Positions 23,912 to 34,539 of a stretch of DNA of 64,000 bases are shown here, piece by piece. Under the pieces are notes generated by a model. The model had not been told where the DNA came from. It saw nothing but the letters and a program-made list of their open reading frames with translations, and did no database searches. How positions within the stretch are numbered: the first letter of the stretch is position 1; every line of letters begins with the position of its first letter. Origin of the DNA: Lineus longissimus (taxonomy: Eukaryota > Nemertea > Pilidiophora > Heteronemertea > Lineidae); NCBI RefSeq assembly GCF_910592395.1, contig NC_088326.1:7631001-7695000 (forward strand), given 5' to 3'. The translations under genes were made by a program, and so were the position numbers.

Positions 23912-24187
23912 TTAAATAACTGTAACACGTGAGTCATCGGCAATTTCAACACATGTCACCACCCCTGGCACCACGATGACACCCTCGCAACTGTCTAATT
24001 CAGGGTTATACGCTGTGAATGCAAACTCAAGGGATTTTCTCACATAACATGGCGGACACCTTTGCAATACAGATTTTCCATTTTGCTGCAGTTCCCAGCC
24101 TTCATCTCGAGATAGAGCGTGAATGTCAGGATATTTTGCAAGATATTCTATGCATTCAACAGCTGTCCGAACCGTTGTTCTTTGCAT
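23912..24187 (-). CDS. Small ORF of unknown function (cluster ORF 5)
   Basis: This frame of 91 codons starts 9 bases after the stop of the preceding frame and ends about 215 bases before the HECT start codon. It has a Cys-Pro-Pro-Cys pair (QRCPPCYVRK) and a valine-rich end. I do not recognise it. It may be an exon rather than a full gene. Its tight spacing with its neighbours is unusual for an animal genome. Confidence 0.4.
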   Translation of the reverse strand: MQRTTVRTAVECIEYLAKYPDIHALSRDEGWELQQNGKSVLQRCPPCYVRKSLEFAFTAYNPELDSCEGVIVVPGVVTCVEIADDSRVTVI

Positions 24188-24196
24188 TTTAAAAAT

Positions 24197-24499
24197 CTAA
24201 AGCATCTCAAACGGTCCATATTTCTGCTTTACAGGGATGGTGCGATTTAGACAGAAAAGCGTACTGTTAATCATTACATTGCCAAGAGACACCATTTTTA
24301 TATTTTCATTTTGATCCATCAAATCATCATAGACTTTCTGGCCTACAATATACACACTTGACACGGATTCTTTGCCACGTACAGTAAACTGCTCATGCAG
24401 CACAAAATTAAGCGATGCTTTGACGGGTACGGGTAGACCATTCATGATGACTGCCTGACATTGAATGACACCACAACACACATATGAGGTTTTTATCAA
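24197..24499 (-). CDS. Small ORF of unknown function (cluster ORF 4)
   Basis: This frame of 100 codons lies 33 bases after the PC4-like frame. It is composed mainly of alternating hydrophobic and polar residues, suggesting beta strands, and has no signal peptide or motif I recognise. No splice sites are obvious. Confidence 0.4.
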   Translation of the reverse strand: MIKTSYVCCGVIQCQAVIMNGLPVPVKASLNFVLHEQFTVRGKESVSSVYIVGQKVYDDLMDQNENIKMVSLGNVMINSTLFCLNRTIPVKQKYGPFEML

Positions 24500-24532
24500 C
24501 TGCTTGAATATTGCGTTGGAACCCCGGCATTA

Positions 24533-24946
24533 TTAAACGTTCAAATAAGATGATATGTTGGCCTTTCTTTCCATTAGATTGTACCAACTGGCCACCGTTA
24601 GACCTATACCAATATACTGAGGTCTCTGATCTATTAATTTTCGAATATCTATCACCTGTTTATTATGAGCGAGGCAAACATGAAGAAATATCTCACTGCC
24701 TAAGTGTATGCCCTTTGTACAGTTTGGAAAGTTTGGTAAGGGACCACCCACGACATCTTTGTACGACACCGTTTCATTTATGCCAGACAGCGGTACAATG
24801 GCATCAACCTGATTTTTTGTATTCGACGTGTAAGCTATGAACACCAAAAACAAAACACATTCTAGCGCGAACATTCCCAATACAATAGAAGGCCACATTG
24901 ACGCTTTACAACGTTCTTCCATTGGATTCAGCATTTTGGGACACAT
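24533..24946 (-). CDS. Membrane-anchored PC4-like protein (cluster ORF 3)
   Basis: This frame of 137 codons has two visible parts. Residues about 18-40 form a strongly hydrophobic helix (SIVLGMFALECVLFLVF), a likely membrane segment. Residues about 80-135 (HLGSEIFLHVCLAHNKQV, then IDIR, and GIGLTVASWYNLM) follow the PC4/p15 coactivator pattern of a glycine-led strand, a Lys/Val-Ile-Asp-Ile-Arg core and a GI-L-W-L end. PC4 folds bind single-stranded DNA and usually act in transcription or repair, so joining one to a membrane helix is odd. The N-terminal part could be a separate exon or non-coding. The PC4 resemblance is by eye. Confidence 0.5.
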   Translation of the reverse strand: MCPKMLNPMEERCKASMWPSIVLGMFALECVLFLVFIAYTSNTKNQVDAIVPLSGINETVSYKDVVGGPLPNFPNCTKGIHLGSEIFLHVCLAHNKQVIDIRKLIDQRPQYIGIGLTVASWYNLMERKANISSYLNV

Positions 24947-25445
24947 GCATCAACGGGAGCGTGTGCGTGCTTGACCTGTCTAATACGATGGCATCATCAT
25001 AAATGCACCGTCTACCCAATTAACACCTCATTATATCATGCAATGGCTTTTTTACTAACACCCCTCTACCTATTCACACACACACCCACACACGAACGCA
25101 CGCATACAAAAATGTATATATAAAAATGTCTCTTACCTTTGGAGCCTTATGAATTCAGATGTCAAAGATGATTTTCCGCGATTTCCAGTCGGAAATTTTA
25201 ACACACACACACGTACACTAACGGGTCGAAATTTCAAACTTTCAAAAAAGGCAATTGGCACAAACGGCAAGCACACTCTCTTGCACTGTTCAGATGAACT
25301 GATGATGTGTCCATCGTTTCACCGGCTTTTATCTTAATGCTCAAGGTCAACCGTGTGACATGTGTTTTTTTTTAAAAAAACTTTGCTCCTTAAAACACAC
25401 CACTGTCAGTGAAAACAACACCTGGCGGTCCGCAGTCTTGCCTTT

Positions 25446-25649
25446 TTACAAAACAAAGTCCATTGACAAATTTTCCCTCCAAATTTTACAGCGTTGGCAA
25501 TTAATATCGAAAAGAAACAATACACCATCATCTGTTTCATTATCTATAGTCAAACATTTACTATTCATTAAACGCAGCTTGATCTTGTCCTCATGAGGTG
25601 CTGCAGCAGGCCACGCTACGTCATGTTTGATTGCTTTGAAAGTGTGCAC
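25446..25649 (-). CDS. Small ORF of unknown function (cluster ORF 2)
   Basis: This frame of 67 codons overlaps the previous one by 29 bases in another frame. It contains a Cys-x2-Cys (CQRCKIW) near the end. There is no recognised family. It may be an exon or chance. Confidence 0.3.
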   Translation of the reverse strand: MHTFKAIKHDVAWPAAAPHEDKIKLRLMNSKCLTIDNETDDGVLFLFDINCQRCKIWRENLSMDFVL

Positions 25650-25848
25650 AACTTTCCAAATGCAGCTGATGAGAAAACAATACTGTTTTTTGGTTTTTTT
25701 TCATATTAAGCATTTTACAGGGTCTATCAACCATCTGCCGGACATATGCGAACGTGATCTTAGACTTAACGGCTAGACTGAAGGCGTCTCTACGAAAATG
25801 TCTACCCTGTCTGTAAATTCGATCAGGCTCCTCTAAGAGGAACAACAC
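25621..25848 (-). CDS. Small ORF of unknown function (cluster ORF 1)
   Basis: This frame of 75 codons is basic (YRQGRHFRRDAFSLAVKSK). It is the first of five minus-strand frames that continue toward the HECT gene. Not recognised; it may be chance. Confidence 0.3.
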   Translation of the reverse strand: MLFLLEEPDRIYRQGRHFRRDAFSLAVKSKITFAYVRQMVDRPCKMLNMKKNQKTVLFSHQLHLESCAHFQSNQT

Positions 25849-27463
25849 ATTCTCCTAAAAAAAGATGGATCTTCAATGCATGCAAATGCAATCATGGCAG
25901 CTGACTTGGAACGGGGCCGTTCTTTTCTATAGAAACGACCGCATGATATTTCGAAATCCAGGTGAAACGTTTACAATGCATCCTTTATGATAGGGCTATC
26001 CCGCATTTTACCGATGTTCGTGAATAGAAACAGGCGGTCATTCAGACACTGCTACCGCAGCTGAATCACACGGCCTCCATAGAAAAATCATGCGTGGTGA
26101 AGGAATTTTTTCAAAATATGTGCTGTCTTGGATGCTCAAATGCAAAACTCAAACACCCCTTCCAAAGAATTTGCTTGGATTATGTAAATTAAAACTTACA
26201 TTCACTGGAAATGGAGATAATTGGATTACTCGTTCTTTTTTGGGTAAGTTTAACCTTTTCTCACATTTAGCATTTGCATCTGCCTATTTTTCATGGCAAA
26301 TGCTGTGGTTTACACTCAATTATTGACAGTCACCATGAAATGATGGTTACTTCTGGCCGAATTGTCCCTAGAATCCTTATTTCAATGCGAGGGCCACTAT
26401 GATTTGAAAATAACCTTCGACACACATCTCTTAATCTCAAGGGCCTGGCTATTCCCACGTCATGGCCACACTTCAAGGACATGCTCATGTACCCCAAGGA
26501 CACAACCACAGTATGGTTAAAAAATAACCTCACTTTTCAAGGGCAAACTCTAAAAATCAATCTTTTTACACTCAAAGTTTATTCTCAAACCTTTTTAAGT
26601 CAAGGGCATTGTACATCAAGACCACATGTCATTACCATGTAATTAGGTCAAACTGAGGGTTGTAGGGCTGATTCATTTCAAGGACAAAAACCCAAAATCA
26701 CATTACCAGCTATGGCAGGCCTAGCACACTCTGTTTTGAATAGAGGGAGACTCCATCATTCCTATTGTTTGAGATTGGACAGGTGTGAATTAATCTGGCA
26801 ATTAGCCTCCTGTGCATTGTTGCATGCAAACACTAAAATGTTTGGTTTTTGCTAATTAAGGGGCAAATAAATCAGCCAAAAGTTTTGAAAGCTTCACAAA
26901 TGATTGTCGCAAGAAAGTACTTTATGATAGTTTGCGAAATTTTGATTAATTCTAGGTGGAAATTAATATTTTTCGCATATTTGTTGGTAAAAAAATTGAA
27001 AATCCTCTAATTTTCAGCCCCCCTATGGACACTATGAATTTTTCTCCAATAAAGCTGAAATCTTGGGAATATAATCCTAAGAGTTATATCAACCACGTCT
27101 GAAGTCGGGAGTTTGTATCAAATGTATAGTTTCGGAGCTAGCGCAGCTAGAAAAGCCCCCAAAACCCAATTTCTCAGGAATTTACACTACGGGCTACGAG
27201 TGAAGCATTACAGATTTACCAAAATTTTAAACCTATAGATGGACCCATCGAATTTCCATCCAAATCACTCCAAATTTTGCCAGTAAATACCTAGACATAT
27301 ATAGAATTGTGTCAGAAGTCGGGAGTTGGGATTATTTTAACACCCCGCCCAAAAAGCCAACTTTATTGATATTTCCTATGCATTTTCCATTAGGCTTGCC
27401 AGGACCAATAAAGCAGCTGCACTAATTGGCTTGATTGGCTAGGCCCGCAATAGCTGGTAATGA
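25849..27463. other. Non-coding stretch with diverged short repeats
   Basis: No gene is seen. From about 26400 on, phrases such as 'aaggacaaaaacccaaaat' and 'gaagtcgggagtt' recur and foreshadow the 164-bp tandem array that follows. This suggests the array once extended further left and decayed. Confidence 0.5.
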
Positions 27464-27920
27464 CGTTCTGACACATTCTAAGTCAAGGTTACGGCCCTAT
27501 CTTTCCCTCACTTCAAGATCAAAGTCCTTGGAACTCAAGGATACCCCTAATTAGCTTATTAGATCGCTCATTAGCATACTAAATAGGTCAATCGCGGATC
27601 CAAGTAAAGGACAAAAACCCCAAATCACGTTCTGACACATTCTATGTCAAGGTTATGGACCTATCTTTCCCTCACTTCAAGGGCAAAGTCCTTGGAACTC
27701 AAGGATACTCCTAATTAACTAATTAGACCACTAGTTAGCATATTAAATAGGTCTATCATGCCCCAAAGTAAAGGACAAAAACCCAAAATCACGTTCTGGA
27801 CCGTTCTATGTCAAGGTTAGGGACCTATCTTTCCCTCACTTCAAGCTCAAAGTCCTTGGAACTCAAGGATATTCCTAATTAGCTAATTAGACCGCTAATT
27901 AGCATACTAAATAGGTCAAT
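27464..27920. repeat. 164-bp tandem repeat, about 2.8 copies
   Basis: The phrase cgttctg starts units at 27464, 27628 and 27792, exactly 164 bases apart. Units share ctatctttccctcacttcaa and ttagcatactaaataggt and are roughly 90 percent alike by eye. The array ends at the left edge of the Harbinger-2 transposase remnant. Confidence 0.9.
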
Positions 27921-27952
27921 CGTCAACCACAGTCACCCTATAACTACTCGTA

Positions 27953-29695
27953 TTATTGAGGGTTTCTACAGCGAACGACGCAGAATACCAAATGTAATTA
28001 GATGCGTAGATGGTAGTCTTATTAATAGAGAGGTTGCCAACCGTCCCGACTCCCACTCCCACTCCGAGTTCAACTCGAGTCGTTCTCGGAACTCGTGACG
28101 TCGAAAAGTAGGTTGCGCGCACCAACGGGAACGGAGTTGGGAGACGTCATTCGGCCAGCCTGCGAGTCACACGGCCAAACTGGAAATCAACCAAATTAAC
28201 GACGTACGAGAAAAAAAGTAAATAAAGCAGACGAAATATTCTGCAATTTTGGTGATTTACAGCTAGTAAAAAGCCGTTTCCTCTGTACCATGTCCGTATT
28301 TCTATTGTAAAACTACGAATTACTTCAGTCCAAAGATAACTAGATCCAAGAAGTACAGAGGGGAACAGAGTTTCATTCATGAAACTATATTTTGGGGCGA
28401 CAGGCCTACGACGTGCGAGTCTTCCTGTCCTCCAATATCGTAGTGATGCCTATGCCCACCTGGCATCGCCATCAGATCATGCCTAGGCCTAGATGATCTT
28501 GACTGGAGGTAGCCGTGAATTTTCTCTTTGGACCAGTGCAATGGTTAATTGAAAACGTGCAGCCTATCTCAGCTATCTGGCCATGTTTTTAAGCCCTTAG
28601 GATAGCTCCTCCCAAGTCAGTCAGTACACGGCCGTTCTACACAATTTTGAACACTTCAAAAACAACAAGTTTTCTACGTCTTTTACACAAAAAATCTTGT
28701 TACAACTTAGGTGACGTGCTAGAACAGTGTGTAAGGTATATTGCTTCTTCATTGTCACTTGATTTAAATGTCTAAAAGCTAAGATAATGCAAGTGGGAGA
28801 ACACTTACGAGTTCGCGGCCTCCAACTCGTAAAATCGTCCGATTTATTGGAGCAAGACGGGGAAATCCCTCGTGAAGTGATGACGTAATACGCCTAAACG
28901 GAATCACCTCGGAGTGGGAGTGGGAGTGGGGACGGTCCGCAACCTCTCTATTATCAAGACACCATCGGTCCACGAGGAGGCTTACGTGTCAAGAAATGGT
29001 TTTCATGCACTAAACATCCAAGGCGTATCCACCCATGATTTCAAGTTTACGAACGCTGGCAGGCTGGCCAGGTTCAACGCATGATGCATTCATTTGGAGC
29101 CATTGCGAGCTCAACCATGAAATGCAAAATGGGTTCGCACATGGTAGATATCTCCTGGGAGACAAAGCCTACCCGCTTCGACCTTGGCTCCTTACTCCTA
29201 TTCGACGCCCACAAGATGCAGCAGAGGAACGCTTCAATGCCCACCATCGCAGAGCTCGCCAGGTGATCGAAGGAACATTTGGAAAATGGAAAATGAGATG
29301 GCTTTGTCTCAATAGGAAACCCAGTGTATTTTGACAGCCATAAAAGTTAATTTTAATGTTTAGGAATTCACGTCCTTTTAATTGGCCGTTTTTGTACAAA
29401 CTGTTGCCGTTAAAGTTGACCGACTGAGTGAACAATGTTGTGCATTTTCCCGTTGATGCAAATATTTTCAATTTCAGTCTGTACAATGCCGTTCAAGCCA
29501 GAGAAGTGCTGCAAAGTCGTGGTGGCGACAGCATTGCTACATAATTTTTGCGAAGAGCGTGGTGTTCCACTCCCCGATGATGTGCCTTTGAATCTCGACG
29601 ACAACCCTGATGATGATGTAAATCCTCCACTCCGGACGGCTGATGATGCAGATGGTGAAAGAATTCGAGCAGCGATAATAAGGGAGCATTTCTGA
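27953..29695 (+). pseudogene. Harbinger-2 transposase, split by a TIR element and frameshifted
   Basis: Pieces in order: IPNVIRCVDGSLI with the first catalytic Asp (about 27975-28022), then a 0.93-kb insertion, then NGFHALNIQGVSTHDF (28953 on), then in another frame AGWPGSTHDAFIWSH with the second Asp and GRYLLGDKAYPLRPWLLTP, then RQVIEGTFGKWKMRW with the catalytic Glu (to about 29330). After an intron a last exon (about 29481-29695) contains CKVVVATALLHNFCEERG and an Asp-rich tail. A frameshift near 29045 and the insertion kill the gene. The N-terminal helix-turn-helix is missing; the 164-bp array ends just upstream. Confidence 0.8.
28024..28952. mobile_element. Non-autonomous TIR element inserted in Harbinger-2 transposase
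   Basis: The ends are AATAGAGAGGTTGCC (left) and GCAACCTCTCTATT (right). Just inside are mirrored runs of gactcccactcccactc and its complement (28023-28067 and 28908-28952). The host gene reads continuously if the element and about four duplicated bases (TTAT) are removed. No transposase is encoded. The termini resemble, but are not the same as, those of the Tigger-like MITE at 35138. Confidence 0.8.
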
Positions 29696-30099
29696 AATTA
29701 AGGTAATAAGAAACAAAATTTCTCCTTTAGTGAATTTAATTAAATCCCGCCAACAAATGTCTTTCTTAGACTTTTTCTTCTTACATGTAGTCTCAATTTG
29801 AAATCAAAACGTTACGATGACTGAACTTTCAAACAAAATCAATACATTTCATGATTATATTAAATTTCAAAAGTCAGCTGCAGTAAGGATATAAGAACAC
29901 ATGTTCTGCAGAGATGCTCCTGAATGATTTCCATTCAACAACCTCAGTCCTTTTTAGGAAGGTTCAGTTTGAATTTCAGTTTATCAAAAACACCAACGCT
30001 GTCACGTGTTTGATTCCTCTGTCGGGTAGGAGTGGGTGGTTTATCTTCCTGCTCTTATTTTCCCTGCGACACTAGTATCTCCAACAACTTTACTGCCCT

Positions 30100-30678
30100 T
30101 TATGTCATGGATGAGCGTTTCTTTTCTAACTTCGGTCGTTTTCTGTCAACTTTCAGTCGTTTCTTCTCGATCACCAGTCGTTTTTTTTCAATTTCCAGAA
30201 GTTCGGAAGTAGGCGTCGTTGTGGTTGCCTTTGGTTCCACTGCCGAAACGGTTGCAGCCTCTGCTTTACTCGATCTAACCGACTGGACAACCTTCATCTT
30301 GGCTCGTTTTGGACTGAAAAAAATTATGTAAAGTTATTCAGAAACCTAGCTGACATCCAATATTTTGACTTTAATTTTGTACTTGACTTTGTAAAATGGG
30401 TGCGGTATGGCTTCACTACCAATCTATACCTGTTACATGCTATTTGGAGTTTGTATTTCATTAATAAAGCATTATGTTAAGTTAAAGTAGTCGTGTTGGA
30501 TATTGTGGCTTGCAATTTCCTTTTTATTCAAATATACATTGTACTTACCTATATGGCCGCGGTGGTGTTGGGCTTCTTGGCCAGTCAAAGGATAGTTGCC
30601 TTTTTCCCCTAAAGTTCGATTTCGACGGAAACATAAAGCTGGCAGGTGTTGGGCTTCCGATGACGTCGTCGTCGTCGT

Positions 30679-30733
<55 letters not shown>

Positions 30734-31731
30734 ACCACCACCACCACCACCACCACCACCACCACCACCACCACCACCACCACCACCACCACCACCACCA
30801 CCACCACCACCACCACCACCACCACCACCACCACCACCACCACCACCACCATCATTATCATCAACCACTGCCAATTCTTCCCATGGTGGCCTTGTAGCTG
30901 TGGAGGATGGCTTGCTGATACCCTGAAATGTCGTTCACAAAATTAGACTTGGGCTTCAACAACGGAAAAGCCATATACATGTATAGACAACACTACATTT
31001 AAAATTTTCTCGTGCTGAAAAACATTAGAAGTGGAAAAACGCCTTAAGGTATCGGGGTAATCAACACATGTCAAACTTAATGTTAGTATTTTTGATCGGG
31101 CGGACCCAAGCCCCTCCCCCATTATGAACCAAGCAACATATCAAATTCACGCCCTCATATTCTCGGGGAAAAAAATATTTAGCTACCTACATGTATCAAA
31201 GCATTGTGCCTTTAGAGCCAGACCATTTATTGCTCTTAGTAATGATAGAGAATAGCTAAAGCCTTTTCATAGGCCTATTGAAGGATGTATGAACACGCTT
31301 ACTTACTTTACGTATTTTCCCTGTGTTTTCGGTAAGTAGCATTTTTACTCGCAGTATCTACCCCACCTTCAAGGCCACACACAAGATCTGCACCCAGCAA
31401 GCCAATGATCTTCTCTTCTGTATCGTTTAAACCATCACCACTATTCTCGCCGTCATCAGAAAATGGAACATTTCCTGTCACCTGCCCCTTTTTCATTTCT
31501 TCGTACCCTTCTTTTTTGCCTTTTGCTTCAAGTCCTCCCACTTCTTCTTCACTTCTTCTCTCGTCCGGATGCATGCTTGGTAATCGTGTCCCATGCAGCT
31601 TGTTTTCGTTGTAAACTAATCGTGTCACTAAATTTGCTAGAAATCACTTTGTAATGCTGTTGCACCAGGTCAGTGTGTTTGTCGATTTCCGTCGGAGAGA
31701 AATTGGTTTTTCTAGGGCGTTTTTGGGCCAT
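30100..31731 (-). CDS. Harbinger-2 Myb/SANT-like gene with giant polyglycine exon
   Basis: Exon 1 begins with MAQKRPRKTNFSPTEIDKH and a trihelix-like region to about 31550. The frame then shifts by one base to continue as EVGGLEAKGKKEGYEEMKK and an acidic region ending in KIIGLLGADLVCGLEGG. A later exon (30549-30922) starts after an acceptor, reads PPWEELAVVDDND, runs through roughly 60 glycines encoded by GGT/GGC repeats into an Asp run, and ends at a GTAAGT donor. The last exon (30100-30313) joins in phase and encodes KKRLVIEKKRLKVDRKRPK, a basic coiled tail, with stop at 30100-30102. It is convergent with the transposase remnant, as in other Harbinger elements. The frameshift in exon 1 suggests it is no longer functional. 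Confidence 0.7.
30661..30852. repeat. Compound trinucleotide microsatellite, about 190 bp
   Basis: On the plus strand it runs as cgt units, then cgc/gcc units, then a long block of cac/acc units ending in atcattatcatc. It lies wholly within an apparent coding exon on the minus strand (polyGly then polyAsp). The long plus-strand Pro and Thr frames over it are artefacts of the repeat. Confidence 0.97.
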
Positions 31732-32237
31732 TGTAGGTGGAAAACGATGTTAGAATGCAACCAAGAAGTCTTCTGTACTGCCATGCAAACCCTTAGGCCT
31801 ACTGTCACGATTGTGTATAAAATACCTTACCCTTTCATTACGAGAGACGTTTTAAAGTTTTCTATAGCAGGTTACGTGTGTTCAATCGAGACTTATTCAT
31901 TCACTTTGCGTAAGCAATTGCTTAGATAATTCTTAGATAGCTTCATGAATAACACTTAGGGTTCCCTAACCTTTCACGTAAGTTCGCCCTATGAGTGCTC
32001 TTAGAGTGATCCAAGATCGGAAATAAAGGAGTGATTTGTGAATCAGGCCCCTGGTTTCTAAAAGACAGCGTGTGGACATTTCTCCCAACAGCAGAACTCT
32101 CAATCACATAAGTCCAGTCGTTCGGTGGGGTATGATTTTACTCCAAACATCCAGCTGTCTAGGCCACCACCGATTGGGCCCCGAATTTACACTAGTCAGA
32201 TCGTGGCAAGACCACGACATCCTCTAACATTAACATT
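31732..32237. other. Harbinger-2 right flank with putative terminal repeat, then DIRS 5' leader
   Basis: The phrase ggagtgatttgtgaatcagg (about 32027-32046), followed by cccc, looks like the right terminal repeat of a Harbinger element (reverse complement GGGGCCTGATTCAC). I did not find the matching left end, which may be lost. From about 32060 on the sequence is presumably the DIRS leader. No coding sequence. Confidence 0.4.
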
Positions 32238-33037
32238 ATGAGCAAAAAGAACGACAACCAAGTGCAGACCATTGGTTTAGGTATGCTTCCCTTGCATGCA
32301 AGTGTCTCGGTCTTGGAGGGAGAATGCAATGACACTCCCCTTAACATTTTTATTCAAAAGGGATTCCCATCGACCTGCACGTGACCGACGAGGTGCGGGC
32401 GAACATTGTTTCCAACAAATATGTGGACTTGGACACCCTGTTGCCCAAGCCCTCAGTCTCAAATTTTGTTCCAGAGGTTGGTACTTTTCAACTGGTCGAT
32501 GGGACCCTCATAGTTGTTCCCACCTCCAAGACTCGCCGCATTAAGACCTTCGATGGATGGTGTACAGCTTTCAATGCATTCATTGCTGTGTATTCAAAGG
32601 CTCACTCAAAATTTACTCCTGATCTTGTCCAGTATGTGGAAATCGTTCGAAGTTTGTCGTTTGAGGGTGGGGATTGGTATTTTTATGACGAGAATTTTCG
32701 TTATGCTGAATCCCAGGATCCCTCTGCATACCCGTGGTATTCAATCAATTGGGAGCTGCACATGACAGCCAAACACAGGGGTCGCCCACAATTCATTGGG
32801 GCCCTTTCCAGTGATTTCAACCAAAAGCGGGTTAACTCAGCATACAACAAGCAACCGCAACAACAGCAGCCCTTTCGTAAGGGCGGGTACCCAGTTTCCT
32901 TTCCACAGGGTACCTGCTATCGGTTCCACAAGGGTGTGGGTTACACCTCCCAAGAGTGTAAATTCTCACATTCGTGTTCCATAAAATGGGCGCTCCCATC
33001 CGGCCTCTACATGCTCAAAACATTCGTCCTCATCTAA
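32238..33037 (+). pseudogene. DIRS gag-like protein, frameshifted
   Basis: An ATG at 32238 opens MSKKNDNQVQTIGLGMLPL and continues to about 32361, where a one-base shift leads into the long frame ending at 33037. The latter has a helical capsid-like region (FDGWCTAFNAFIAVY, YPWYSINWELHM) and then a Cys/His cluster (GTCYRFHKGVGYT to CKFSHSCSIKW) like the zinc-binding knuckle of DIRS gag proteins. The protein would package element RNA. Confidence 0.65.
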
Positions 33038-33360
33038 CCCCATCAGCATCCCTAACCCCTGACCTGACCCCAGCACGAGGCATCGATCAAAAGCTCCCTA
33101 CTCAGGTCAATCCAGCGGTGCTAGGTGCGTTTCTTTCCGGATACTATCCAAAAAAGACAGAGTTTCTGATAAAAGGTTTTCAAGATGGTTTTGATCTAGG
33201 TTTTGAAGGGGATCTCGTTGATTTTTGTCTCCAAACCCTTAAAACCGCTAAGGAAATGCCAGATTTGTGGACCGAAAATTGGCTAAGTGACTTTCCAAAG
33301 GCCGGCTAGCCGGGCCTTTTTTCTCGGCCTCCTTTTCTGGTCTTCAGAACTTCACCCATC

Positions 33361-34242
33361 GTTCTATGTCCTGATAAAACCCCAGGTGAATTCAGACTCA
33401 TTCATCATTTATCCTATCCTAAGGGTTCCTCGGTCAATGATGGTATTCCTTTTGACAAATGCACGGTAAAATACGCTACCATTGATACAGCCATTCAGTT
33501 GATCAAAAAAGTGGGACGAGGTTGTTACCTCGCTGTGACCGACATCGAGTCGGCCTTCAGGCTCCTGCCTGTCCGTTTTTATGATTATCCTCTTCTGTGC
33601 TTCACTTGGAATGGTTTGTTCTATCACGATAAATGCCTCTCTATGGGTTGTTCTTCTACTTGTTCTCTTTTTGAACGGTTCAGTACAAGTCTTGAGTGGG
33701 TCGCCCAGGTAAAATTAGACATCCCATTCGTCACTCATGTTCTTGATGACTTTTTGTTCGTCACCAAGTCTCTCCCTGAAGGTTTTGCAGCACAAACCAA
33801 TTTTCTAGCATGTGCCAAAAAGTCAGTGCACCAATAGTGCAAGAAATAACGTCGGTCCCCTTGCAGAGTTGGCATTCGTAGGTATTTAACTCGACACTTG
33901 GGCTTTTGAAGCCAGGCTCCCGCCTGACAAAAAGCCAAGTGCAAACTGCTCCTGAATCAATTCCTAGGTATGGAAAAGGCTACTCTCCGTGAATTACTGT
34001 CCCTCATTGGCCTGCTCAATTTCGCTGTTTGTGTCGTGTCTCCTGGTCGTCTATTTCTTTGGCGCCTCACAATTGGCTTGAAGCATCACAGTCATGGGCA
34101 GCGTATCACTAAAGAGGTCAAGCAAGATCTTTATCTGTGGCTTCAATTTCTGTCCGATTTCAACGGCCGCTGTTTTTCCTCAAAGCCAGATTTCACTCAT
34201 CGGAAACGCTTCACCTCTACACTGATAGTTCTACTACAATAA
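33361..34242 (+). pseudogene. DIRS reverse transcriptase / RNase H remnant
   Basis: From about 33361 the frame reads DKTPGEFRLIHHLSYPKGSS and CYLAVTDIESAFRLLPV (RT finger and first Asp), then SMGCSSTCSLFERFS and the catalytic HVLDDFLFV near 33740. These are characteristic of DIRS rather than LINE or Gypsy enzymes. After 33837 the frame breaks several times. A connecting segment, ELLSLIGLLNFAVCVVSPGR (33985 on), and a decayed RNase H (LYTDSST-like) follow in shifted frames. Confidence 0.75.
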
Positions 34243-34539
34243 GTTTTGGTCTAGTTTTGTTACTCATTGGGCATACGGTGTTTGGGAAGACCAATTTCAT
34301 TCATTCAATATGATTGCTATTTTGGAATTTTATCCCATCGTTCTTGTTCTCCACTTGTTTTCAAAGCGAACAAGGTTGTCATTTTTCACACGGAAAAACG
34401 AAGCCTTAGTACACGTGATCAATTCGCAGTCTGCAAAAGAACCCTTAATCCTTTCCATTTTATGTAGGCTAGTTCTCGTCTGTCTGCAACATGATATTCT
34501 TTTCATGTAAATAATATTTTATGTGATTCTCTTTCTCGC

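Noticed and set aside
30472-30946. Long plus-strand Pro-rich and Thr-rich frames and minus-strand Val-rich frame
   Set aside because: They are other-frame readings of the trinucleotide microsatellite; only the minus-strand Gly frame joins flanking exons in phase.
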